A program made the position numbers and the translations under genes. Under the pieces are notes generated by a model. The model saw only the letters and a list, made by a program, of their open reading frames with translations. It searched no databases and was not told where the DNA came from. From contig LT649836.1 of the NCBI GenBank assembly GCA_900128395.1, positions 1 to 12,750 of the forward strand: DNA of 12,750 bases, given 5' to 3'. Below are positions 1-6,301 of this stretch, piece by piece. Numbering within the stretch: position 1 is the first letter of the stretch; each line of letters opens with the position of its first letter. Origin of the DNA: Stramenopiles sp. TOSAG23-2. Lineage: Eukaryota > Sar.

Positions 1-163
1 AAAAACACTGGTAAAATTTGTCACAAAAATTATATTTTAAAAATACTTAATATTATATGTCATAACTATTAAAACTATATATAAATTTAAGGAATAGCAT
101 CAGAATAGCACAGACTATAAAATCATACAGATTCATACGAAAATCTTAAAAAAAATCATAAAT
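1..163. other. AT-rich flank 3' of the 164-634 gene
   Basis: Very AT-rich sequence immediately downstream, on the minus strand, of the stop codon of the 164-634 reading frame. It presumably holds that gene's 3' UTR. I saw no canonical AATAAA on the minus strand here, only AT-rich variants, and no plus-strand coding sequence. Confidence 0.4.
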
Positions 164-634
164 TTAGTTAAACAAATTCAGAAGCGGTGTAAATGGAGCG
201 TTTACTTCACCGAACGCTGTTCCCAACAGAGAATCCATCGACATTGACCGTTCACCCATAGATTCAGTACGTTCGTCTGCGTTAGTGAGCTCCCTTAGAA
301 AATCGATGGAATTTTCTTGATGGTTCTGATCAGTCTGTACCAGTGTTGTTGCAGCACCAATATATCGTCCATTTTTCGAAAGTATAATAGTTACATAGTT
401 CACTCGTTTGTATCTAATCAATTTACATGTCAGCATCAATAAATTGATCAGAGAAAATGCACTTTGAACTTTATTAAACATATTATAAAAGTTTCCATAG
501 GAATGTTCAAGCTCTTTACACATGTAAACTAAGCAACATGCATAACTAGGAGCATTTTGATCAACAATAACGTAGTTATGTTGTGGAAATTCCAAGTGTA
601 ACAGAATGATGCTAGTCTTATAACTGTATAGCAT
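164..634 (-). CDS. Unrecognised 156-aa protein
   Basis: I do not recognise this protein. The frame runs from an ATG at 634 to a TAA at 164-166 and stays open upstream to a TGA at 668-670, so the N-terminus is not fixed. The first 100 residues alternate hydrophobic strand-like and helical stretches (for example LLHLEF, YVIVDQ, NYVTIILS) with several Cys, as in a small globular alpha/beta domain. The last 55 residues are polar (Glu/Asp/Ser/Asn) and end in a hydrophobic tail around PLLNLFN. No signal peptide or clear membrane segment is visible. Composition is less AT-driven than the flanks, which argues for real coding. It faces away from the decayed plus-strand gene at 717. An alternative start at 659 (ATG GAC AAA) would join in frame if a 20-nt GT..AG segment (642-623) were removed; such a short intron would be exceptional, so I do not adopt it. 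Confidence 0.45.
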   Translation of the reverse strand: MLYSYKTSIILLHLEFPQHNYVIVDQNAPSYACCLVYMCKELEHSYGNFYNMFNKVQSAFSLINLLMLTCKLIRYKRVNYVTIILSKNGRYIGAATTLVQTDQNHQENSIDFLRELTNADERTESMGERSMSMDSLLGTAFGEVNAPFTPLLNLFN

Positions 635-862
635 TGTAATTACCTTATTGTTTTGTCCATTGCGTCGTCACACAATTTTTTTCATTTATTCTATCATTCT
701 ATCGTCAATAGTACGATGGTGGCAGATGTTCGATTACAGGTGTATAAAATTGATGGCGTCGAAATTCTTTATTTGTATGTTCTAATCACTAAAAGCAAAG
801 ATAAATTTCCAAAAATGCAATTTGTAAATCAAACATGCACACATGTAACGCAAGTAACTTGT

Positions 863-1080
863 GGTGAAGGACAATTTTGGAAAACGATGCTGCTTAAGCG
901 TGCAAAGAATAATATCTGAATTTTCGGCATAGAAGATTAAATTGGAAAACGATGCTGCTTATAAGGGCATAGCACTACCTGGAAGTGCTACGTGCTTAAA
1001 ATATGCGCTTAGACCCAATAATATCCGAATTTCGGTATAGATTAAGGTGAATGACAATTTTGGAAAACCGATGCTTTAGC
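863..1080 (+). repeat. Degenerate direct repeats within the decayed gene
   Basis: A segment beginning GGTGAAGGACAATTTTGG at 863 recurs at 1046 as GGTGAATGACAATTTTGG. A shortened copy of its core (TTGGAAAACGATGCTGCTT) is at 942-960. The adjoining block ATAATATCTGAATTTTCGG at 909 recurs near 1018 with small changes. The copies differ by substitutions and indels, so the duplication is older than the perfect tandem repeats elsewhere in the window. The pattern suggests nested tandem duplication inside what was coding DNA. Confidence 0.6.
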
Positions 1081-1084
1081 TTAC

Positions 1085-1198
1085 TCGGCTGAGGTATGTA
1101 GAGATGTTGCTGTGTCCATGCTAAACCTGGCGAATCATCTCAATTCATACTCTAACAAGTCCTATGATATAAATATTTTCAAGCCTATTACAGCGTAA
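1085..1198 (+). repeat. Inverted repeat arm 1 (partner 2555-2676)
   Basis: These 114 nt match the reverse complement of 2555-2676 with about 10 substitutions (about 91% identity by eye) and one 8-nt duplication (GGCCTATT) in the partner. Both arms keep the frame reading AEVCRD, then SMLNLANH, then NSYSNKSY, as far as the 8-nt insertion. Confidence 0.8.
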
Positions 1199-1354
1199 AA
1201 GTAATAAATGTTAAAAAAAAATATTTTCATGAAGAAACCGGATGTTTGGCTTGGTCTTTTTTTACCTTTTAGCATTTTGGGAATTATCCAAAATTATTAC
1301 AAGCAAGGTTGCCAATGGATACTAGAATATCCATGTCATAGTATGGAAATAGCA
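1199..1354. other. Non-coding flank after the decayed gene
   Basis: AT-rich sequence with an AATAAA at 1203-1208, five bases after the TAA of the decayed frame. It also has a weak echo, at about 1237-1252 (AAACCGGATGTTTGGCTT), of the AAACCGATGCTTTAGCTTA segment at 1065. No gene seen. Confidence 0.4.
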
Positions 1355-1632
1355 TTGTGAGAGTTTACACACACTTTTATTGTGCAATTGCAATATATAT
1401 ATATATATTTATGCATATGAAAATCTCACTCGTAAATTTATACATAGACGTTTTGTTTTATACCTTTTAAAGTTATATCATTAATATAAAAGTAAATTTA
1501 TTCAAATTTGTGAGAGTTTACACACACTTTTATTGTGCAATTGCAATATATATATATATATTTATGCATATGAAAATCTCACTCGTAAATTTATACATAG
1601 ACGTTTTGTTTTATACCTTTTAAAGTTATATC
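1355..1632. repeat. 153-bp tandem duplication (1.8 copies)
   Basis: 1355-1479 and 1508-1632 are identical by eye over 125 bp at an offset of 153, separated by a 28-bp AT-rich stretch (1480-1507) found once. Each copy has a perfect TGTGCAATTGCA palindrome-like core followed by an (AT)n run of the same length. That even the microsatellite lengths agree points to a very recent duplication or an assembly artefact. Confidence 0.9.
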
Positions 1633-2554
1633 GTATACCTTGCACCGGTTGTTTCAATTTACAGCTATTCTTAATAGCTGTGAAAAAAGTTAAGCGGTGC
1701 AATATATACGACATAACTTTAGAAACTGCATAGAATAAAAAAATTGTAAATTATCGTTAAAATAAACCAGTCTTATTAGTACCAAAGCAACGTTTACAGT
1801 AGGACCACATGTACTTGTCAGATGTCAACATAGAACAGTAGAAGGATGAGAATCATTACATGATGGAAACATTGTGTCCATTGGGTGTTATTAGAGGAAA
1901 TAGAAAGCGCCTAGAAAAAGAAATAGAATAAAATGCAAAGTTTTGATTTTATAGTTATAATGAATGCCATGTTAATATGCAAAGAATGTGTGTGATATAT
2001 ACACAGGGAACTTTGCACATTTTAAACGTAACATGAACTGGTTGTAAAAATTCAATATCTTTATAAATTTTGGTTTAAATGTCAATTTTATATGCAACTA
2101 TCGACTATTTGATCCAATAAATAACAAAAAACTGAAAATTATAGTCTAGTAATGCATATTTCATTTTAAATTTGGTACATTTACTTCCATTTAGTTGCAT
2201 TTTGGATGTATTATTGCACCTAATTTTAACGAATATTTCTTCTTTTTCATTTTTGTTTCACAATTGTATATATTGTTATGATTGGATGTTTATTTATTGA
2301 GATAATAATGTATTTGATGTTGATTGTGTTTTAAAAATATGTTTAGATAATATAATTATCAATTTTATAATATATTATAAATATCTTTGTATTTAATATT
2401 TTCATTTAAAATAATATCTTTTTCCATTTGATGTATCAATTTCATCAAAATACTTCTATAACTTGTGCAATTCTAACATAAATTTGCATCATTTATTTAG
2501 TGCCGGAGGAAGCAAAAATACACAAATTATAAGGTGAAATGATGAAATATCACA
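1633..2554. other. AT-rich intergenic region, no gene seen
   Basis: About 920 bp of low-complexity AT-rich sequence. All short frames are broken and I find no tRNA-like or other RNA gene. It ends at the inverted copy of the decayed C-terminal segment. Confidence 0.6.
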
Positions 2555-2676
2555 TTACGATGTAATAGGCCAATAGGCCTGAAAATATTTATATGATAGG
2601 ACTTGTTAGAGTATGAATTGTGATGGTTCGCCAAATTTAGCATGGACACAGCAGGATCTCTACATACCTCAGCAGA
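2555..2676 (-). pseudogene. Inverted C-terminal fragment, copy 2
   Basis: Read on the minus strand this is the second copy of the 1085-1198 coding end: AEVCRDPAVSMLNLANHHN and onward. An 8-nt tandem duplication (GGCCTATT) near the end shifts the frame, so the original TAA (2557-2555) is missed and the frame runs on to 2527. Among the substitutions between copies, about 6 of 10 change amino acids, which suggests decay rather than constraint. Sequence 5' of this fragment (2677-2793) is unrelated to copy 1, so this is a fragment and not a full gene copy. Confidence 0.5.
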
Positions 2677-2797
2677 CTCTTTCTTTCGAAAGAGTCTGAC
2701 GACGCAGACTAAAATCTGCACATCTGATGGATATCTGGAAATCTGGAAATCTAAACCGCGTGCGAAAGTCCGTGTAGCCGATGCTCTGTCCATGCTA
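2638..2797. repeat. Fold-back element with 16-bp terminal inverted repeats
   Basis: TAGCATGGACACAGCA at 2638-2653 pairs with TGCTCTGTCCATGCTA at 2782-2797 (15 of 16 bases). Between them lies a perfect 11-bp-arm hairpin at 2673-2698, then further short CAGA/TCTG inverted and TCTGGAAA direct repeats up to about 2750. The inside is visibly GC-richer than the surroundings. No target-site duplication is evident. It may be a small fold-back element, or a palindromic rearrangement of the 1085/2555 repeat, since the left arm is also part of that repeat. Confidence 0.55.
2673..2698. other. Perfect hairpin, 11-bp arms, 4-nt loop
   Basis: CAGACTCTTTC at 2673-2683 is followed by a TTTC loop and then GAAAGAGTCTG at 2688-2698. 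It lies at the boundary where the copy-2 fragment loses similarity to copy 1, so it may mark the rearrangement breakpoint. Confidence 0.75.
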
Positions 2798-2965
2798 TAT
2801 TTTATTACCTTAAAACAAAATCATTAGAACAAGTCTTCTGTTAATGTGTGTACTTGTGTAAAGTCTATTTAGGGTAAGGTATAGTATACATCAATGATGA
2901 TGATGGGCGGCAATTTTTTTTGTGGAGTTTTTTTGTTTATTCAATTTAAATTTTTATATAAATAG
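2798..2965. other. AT-rich intergenic segment
   Basis: No gene, RNA or strong repeat seen between the fold-back element and the 123-bp tandem duplication. Confidence 0.5.
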
Positions 2966-3213
2966 AATAAATAAGTTTAATGGAAAGATGGGAGAGGGTG
3001 GATATATCATTTCATAAATCATAAGTATATTTCATTGATTGATTGGACGTGTGTTTATTTCATTTATTCATTTTGTGTGTGTGTGAGAAATAAATAAGTT
3101 TAATGGAAAGATGGGAGAGGGTGGATATATCATTTCATAAATCATAAGTATATTTCATTGATTGATTGGACGTGTGTTTATTTCATTTATTCATTTTGTG
3201 TGTGTGTGAGAAA
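2966..3213. repeat. 123-bp perfect tandem duplication upstream of WDR61
   Basis: 2966-3088 is repeated without visible change at 3089-3211, and the match continues a few bases (AAA). Each copy carries GGGAGAGGGTGGATATATCA, a TTGATTGATTGGACG stretch and a (GT)n run. The array lies 180-430 bp upstream of the WDR61 ATG, so it may duplicate part of its promoter or 5' leader. Confidence 0.9.
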
Positions 3214-3395
3214 GAATCGTTTCCTTATTGTGTGAAATATATATATATTTGGTATAGCAATCTTTTATTTTTATTATTATTATTATTTTCAAAAGGATTA
3301 TTATAATAATTATCAATATATATTTGGTTTTAAATAAAGAATATATATATATACAACGTATCAACTTATAATATACATATACATATAAATAAACA
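3214..3395 (+). promoter_or_regulatory. Probable WDR61 promoter/5' leader, AT-rich
   Basis: Contains an (ATT)n run near 3268-3287 and several ATATAT blocks (3237-3248, 3317-3322, 3342-3352) that could serve as TATA-like elements. No single promoter can be singled out. It ends at AAACAATG, which puts A at -3 of the start codon. Confidence 0.3.
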
Positions 3396-4334
3396 ATGTA
3401 TAAAAAACGTGCAGGAAAACCGAATGCGCATGTAGATGCCATTTATAGTGTAGATTGGACGCCATATGGAGATATTATTACTGGTTCATTAGATGAAACA
3501 GTACGTATATGGAATCATACACATACATTAGGGGATGATGATTCTGGTGGTCATGGTAAAGATACACTTGTAGAGAAAAAATGTTTTGAAGGTCATGAAC
3601 TTGGTGTAGTTTCAGCAAAAGTGCATAAAGATGGAAAAATATTAGCAGCAAGTAGTTTGGATAGTCATATACGTTTATATGATATGGAAACTGGTAATTT
3701 AAGTCAATCATTAGATGCTGGCCCAATTGAATCTTGGTCCATTTCATTTCATCCAACGGAACATTATTTAGCAACTGGTGGTTTTGAAGGAAAAGTAAAT
3801 ATATGGGATTGTGAAAAAGCACAAGTTACAAATACATTAACAGTAGATAATGGAACATTTGCATTAAGTGTACAATATGCACCATCTGGTAATAAACTTG
3901 GTGTTGGTTGTCAAAGTGGCACCGTAGCAATTTTTGATACATCTGCAAAGGAACATGGTAAAGTATTGCAAAAATATGATGATTTAAAAAAATCAGTACG
4001 TTGTGTTGAATTTGATAAAGAAGGTTCATTATTATTTGCTGCATGTGATGATTGTAATATTAATATGTATGATGTACGTAAAGCAAAACCAATTGCAACA
4101 TTAACAAGTCATACGGCATGGGTGTTAAGTGTTGCATCTAGTCCAGATGGTAAACATTTTGCAAGTAGTTCCACTGATAAAACGGTGAAAATATGGGATA
4201 TTGGATTGAGAAAATATATTCATTCATTTGAAAATCATAGTGATCAAGTCTGGGATATTGCATATGCTAGTGATGGTAGACATTTAGTATCTGTTGGGGA
4301 AGATTCTGCATTGAATTTGTATGAGGTGTTGTGA
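3396..4334 (+). CDS. WDR61: WD40 protein, WDR61/SKI8 family
   Basis: A 312-aa WD40 propeller; the human WDR61/SKI8 protein is about 305 aa. Family members serve in the SKI complex, which feeds mRNA to the cytoplasmic exosome, and in many eukaryotes also in the nuclear PAF1 elongation complex. Seven blades can be counted by their closing dipeptide motifs: IWN (38-40), LYD (94-96), IWD (136-138), IFD (179-181), MYD (224-226), IWD (266-268) and LYE (308-310). Family-specific stretches include EGHELGVVS (65-73), AASSLDSHIRLYD (84-96), LDAGPIESW (106-114) and TSHTAWVLSVA (237-247). A Gly/Asp-rich loop at about 41-58 makes the link between blades 1 and 2 longer than in human. The start is supported by A at -3 and by the conserved AHVDAIYSV following at 11-19. 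The frame is uninterrupted by introns and codons strongly favour A/T at third positions. Confidence 0.93.
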   Translation: MYKKRAGKPNAHVDAIYSVDWTPYGDIITGSLDETVRIWNHTHTLGDDDSGGHGKDTLVEKKCFEGHELGVVSAKVHKDGKILAASSLDSHIRLYDMETGNLSQSLDAGPIESWSISFHPTEHYLATGGFEGKVNIWDCEKAQVTNTLTVDNGTFALSVQYAPSGNKLGVGCQSGTVAIFDTSAKEHGKVLQKYDDLKKSVRCVEFDKEGSLLFAACDDCNINMYDVRKAKPIATLTSHTAWVLSVASSPDGKHFASSSTDKTVKIWDIGLRKYIHSFENHSDQVWDIAYASDGRHLVSVGEDSALNLYEVL

Positions 4335-4660
4335 AAGGTTTTAAAGAGAGAGTGTGTGGTGCAAGGTTTTGATGGGACGTGTGTGTGCCATTTGAAATAT
4401 ACAAGGCGAATCTTTACTTTATGTGTGAGTAATACAGAAAATTACCCAGATTTAGTTTCTATTTTTTCCTCCCATGATTTCGACAAAATACCAAGAAGAC
4501 GTAAATTAAAGATAACATATATTTCTACATTTCAATTTTCTATAGGCTAATTCTAAGTTCTGTTTTTGACAAAGAATAAGAAAACCAAACTGATAGTATC
4601 TATTCCACAGTATATATAATAATATATATAATAAGTTGAATTAATATATAAATATATTTC
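4335..4660 (+). other. Spacer between WDR61 and the dehydrogenase gene
   Basis: Probably the WDR61 3' UTR followed by the next gene's promoter. An ATTAAA polyadenylation-signal variant is at 4505-4510, and TATATATAATAATATATATAAT at about 4611-4632 could supply a TATA element for the downstream gene. A short open frame here (4356-4550) shows no protein-like features. Confidence 0.4.
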
Positions 4661-4711
4661 ATGACAAAATGCTCTCTGTCCAATGTACCAAGTATGATGA
4701 ATCTCCTTTAA
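4661..4711 (+). promoter_or_regulatory. Short upstream ORF overlapping the dehydrogenase start
   Basis: An ATG at 4661 lies eight bases before the main ATG (4669), in another frame, and reads 16 codons to a TAA at 4709-4711. If the mRNA leader includes it, scanning ribosomes would meet it first, which could lower translation of the main frame. If transcription starts inside 4662-4668 it is irrelevant; nothing in the sequence decides this. Confidence 0.3.
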
Positions 4712-5754
4712 ATGCGGTAAAAGTTAATACCGTGCCGAGAATCAATATTAAAACGCCAAGACCAGACAACATCATTGTACAAACATATGTATGTCCACTT
4801 GATTTTGTACAATTATTGTTAATCCAACGTAAATACCAAGTACGGGCCGAACCGCCTTTTGCTCTCGGCGCTGAAACTATTGGAAGAATAGTAGCAATTG
4901 GGAATAATGTTGATCCAACCAGATATAAAATTGGTCAAATGGTAAATGCTGGACCAACTGATGCAGATGGAAATGCATGGTCTAATTACGGAGGATTTAG
5001 CGAATATGTCGAGTGTGAAGGAAGATCAGCTATTATTTACCCTGATGATATGGATCCATGTTTATTTCCAAGTCCATATGGCTACTATACAGGAATGCAT
5101 GCGTTGGAAGACCGTGCACAAATAAAAAAAGGAGAAACTTTGCTAATTTTAGGAGCTAGTGGAGGTGTAGGTGTCGCTGCAATTGAATTAGGAAAGTTAT
5201 ACGGTGTCACAGTCATCGCTGCTGCATCGTCAGATGAAAAGTTACAAACGTGCAAGAAGTTAGGTGCTGATTATTTAATTAATTATGAAAAAGAAAATTT
5301 AAAAACGAGATGTAGGGAAATTACAAATGGTAAAGGTGTTGATGTCGTCTATGATCCAGTTGGAGATAAATATGCAGAGCCAGCGGTACGTGCATTGGCA
5401 TGGAAAGGAAGATATGTGACTATTGGATATGCTGGTGGTGATATTCCAAAAATTGCATTGAATCTTTTATTGTTAAAAGAGGCAAGTATATTAGGTTCCA
5501 TGGCTGCTGAATATATTAAACATGAAGAAGATACTGCTTTGGAATTAAGAAGAAAATTTGGAGCATTAGTCCATAAAGGAGATGTATTTAGTGAACCAAA
5601 ACCTATTAGTGTTTACAAAGTAACAGAAGCGGCAAAGGCATTGAATTTATTTAATCAAAGACAGGTTCAAGGAAAGGTAATGCTAGTTATGCCTATTTAT
5701 GAGGAAGAGTATGGGTTTGTAAACAGAAGCGGCAAAGGCATTGAATTTATTTAA
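4669..5754 (+). CDS. Quinone oxidoreductase-like MDR dehydrogenase
   Basis: A 361-aa member of the medium-chain dehydrogenase/reductase superfamily, zeta-crystallin/quinone oxidoreductase-like branch, expected to use NADPH to reduce quinones or enone-type substrates. The N-terminal GroES-like domain spans about 1-130, with PFALGAETIGRIVAIG at 63-78. The Rossmann domain has the dinucleotide-binding turn LGASGGVGVAA at 161-171, then the ASSDEK segment (186-191), LGADYLINY (198-206), VVYDPVG (226-232) and GRYVTIGYAGG (247-257). The Cys ligands for catalytic and structural zinc found in alcohol dehydrogenases are absent. The usual C-terminal GKVMLVMP is at 335-342. From residue 353 the sequence is altered: a 100-bp tandem duplication shifts the frame and adds RSGKGIEFI, whereas the frame after the second repeat copy would end QRVSEAKL. 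The catalytic core is untouched. No introns are needed. A short overlapping upstream frame begins at 4661. Confidence 0.9.
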   Translation: MLSVQCTKYDESPLNAVKVNTVPRINIKTPRPDNIIVQTYVCPLDFVQLLLIQRKYQVRAEPPFALGAETIGRIVAIGNNVDPTRYKIGQMVNAGPTDADGNAWSNYGGFSEYVECEGRSAIIYPDDMDPCLFPSPYGYYTGMHALEDRAQIKKGETLLILGASGGVGVAAIELGKLYGVTVIAAASSDEKLQTCKKLGADYLINYEKENLKTRCREITNGKGVDVVYDPVGDKYAEPAVRALAWKGRYVTIGYAGGDIPKIALNLLLLKEASILGSMAAEYIKHEEDTALELRRKFGALVHKGDVFSEPKPISVYKVTEAAKALNLFNQRQVQGKVMLVMPIYEEEYGFVNRSGKGIEFI

Positions 5755-5823
5755 TCAAAGACAGGTTCAAGGAAAGGTAATGCTAGTTATGCCTATTTAT
5801 GAGGAAGAGTATGGGTTTGTAAA
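5622..5823 (+). repeat. 100-bp tandem duplication at the gene's 3' end
   Basis: 5622-5721 is repeated at 5722-5821 (offset 100, no visible mismatch, with two further matching bases). Copy 1 is in frame for dehydrogenase residues 318-352. The period is not a multiple of three, so copy 2 is read in the wrong frame and gives a stop at 5752-5754. Without the duplication the reading frame would end at 5849-5851 with a 360-aa product. Confidence 0.95.
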
Positions 5824-5854
5824 TCAAAGGGTTTCCGAAGCGAAATTGTAAAAA

Positions 5855-6301
5855 GAGTGGGATTAAATAACAATATTTTACGTATCATATTTCATATCAT
5901 TACTTGTGGTTCGTTTTATATTTTTTTTTACGGCTCGTATATTTTACTTCGTATATTTTAAAAAAATACCAGTATATTCATACCGCATATGTCATACGTA
6001 ATTATTATTTGTGTGACATATCATACGATTCGTAGATAATAGATATATGATACGGCTCGTAATTAACATTGGCTCAAACACTAAGGCATATTATTCTTTT
6101 GAGAGTGTATGATATATGCACGTAGGAATTGTCATTGGTAGAAATAAAAAATCAAAATACGCGTACTTTATTATTCTATCTCCATGTGAGATGCACCTTT
6201 TCGTATTACGCTTCTTCGTACGAAGGAGTTGTTGTTGAAGTGAGAGGTTTTTAAATATAAATTATACGACTTCGTACATATCATATCATATTTGTCACTT
6301 C
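5855..6301. other. Convergent intergenic region rich in CGTA words
   Basis: It separates the 3' ends of two convergent genes. It contains many TCGTA/TACGA and ATATCATA/TATGATAT words on both strands, two exact TACGGCTCGTA copies (5929-5939, 6051-6061) and a perfect 12-bp palindrome CTTCGTACGAAG (6214-6225). A candidate polyadenylation signal for the plus-strand gene is AATAAA at 6143-6148, and one for the minus-strand gene is TTTATT (AATAAA on minus) at 6167-6172. I see no coding sequence. Confidence 0.45.
6167..6172 (-). terminator. Candidate polyadenylation signal of the giant ORF
   Basis: AATAAA on the minus strand, about 130 bp after the TGA at 6302-6304. The position is reasonable for a eukaryotic 3' UTR; in such AT-rich DNA it could occur by chance. 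Confidence 0.35.

Larger units (their letters stand above)
717..1198 (+). pseudogene. Decayed coding region, C-terminal copy 1
   Basis: A frame open from 653 (ATG at 717) reads through a plausible polypeptide, including the motif CGEGQFWKT, and then stops at 917-919. A second copy of the same nucleotide segment at 1046-1068 begins GE, then a TGA (1052-1054), then QFWKT. It continues in the same frame through AEVCRDVAVSMLNLANH to a TAA at 1196-1198, with AATAAA at 1203-1208 just after. The simplest reading is one gene whose 3' part was broken by duplicated segments at 863-1080. The terminal 114 nt (1085-1198) have a second inverted copy at 2555-2676. I do not recognise the protein family. A spliced, still functional gene is the main alternative. 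Confidence 0.4.

Noticed and set aside
1533-1733. 66-aa plus-strand frame
   Set aside because: It spans the AT microsatellite and the tandem duplication, its translation is dominated by alternating Ile/Tyr, and nothing protein-like is visible.
2527-2793. 88-aa minus-strand frame as an intact gene
   Set aside because: Only its middle matches the repeat at 1085-1198. Its start lies in the fold-back arm and its end arises from an 8-nt frameshifting duplication, so I call only the fragment 2555-2676 a pseudogene.
4356-4550. 64-aa plus-strand frame after WDR61
   Set aside because: It lies in the presumed 3' UTR, shows no domain-like composition and fits a chance frame.
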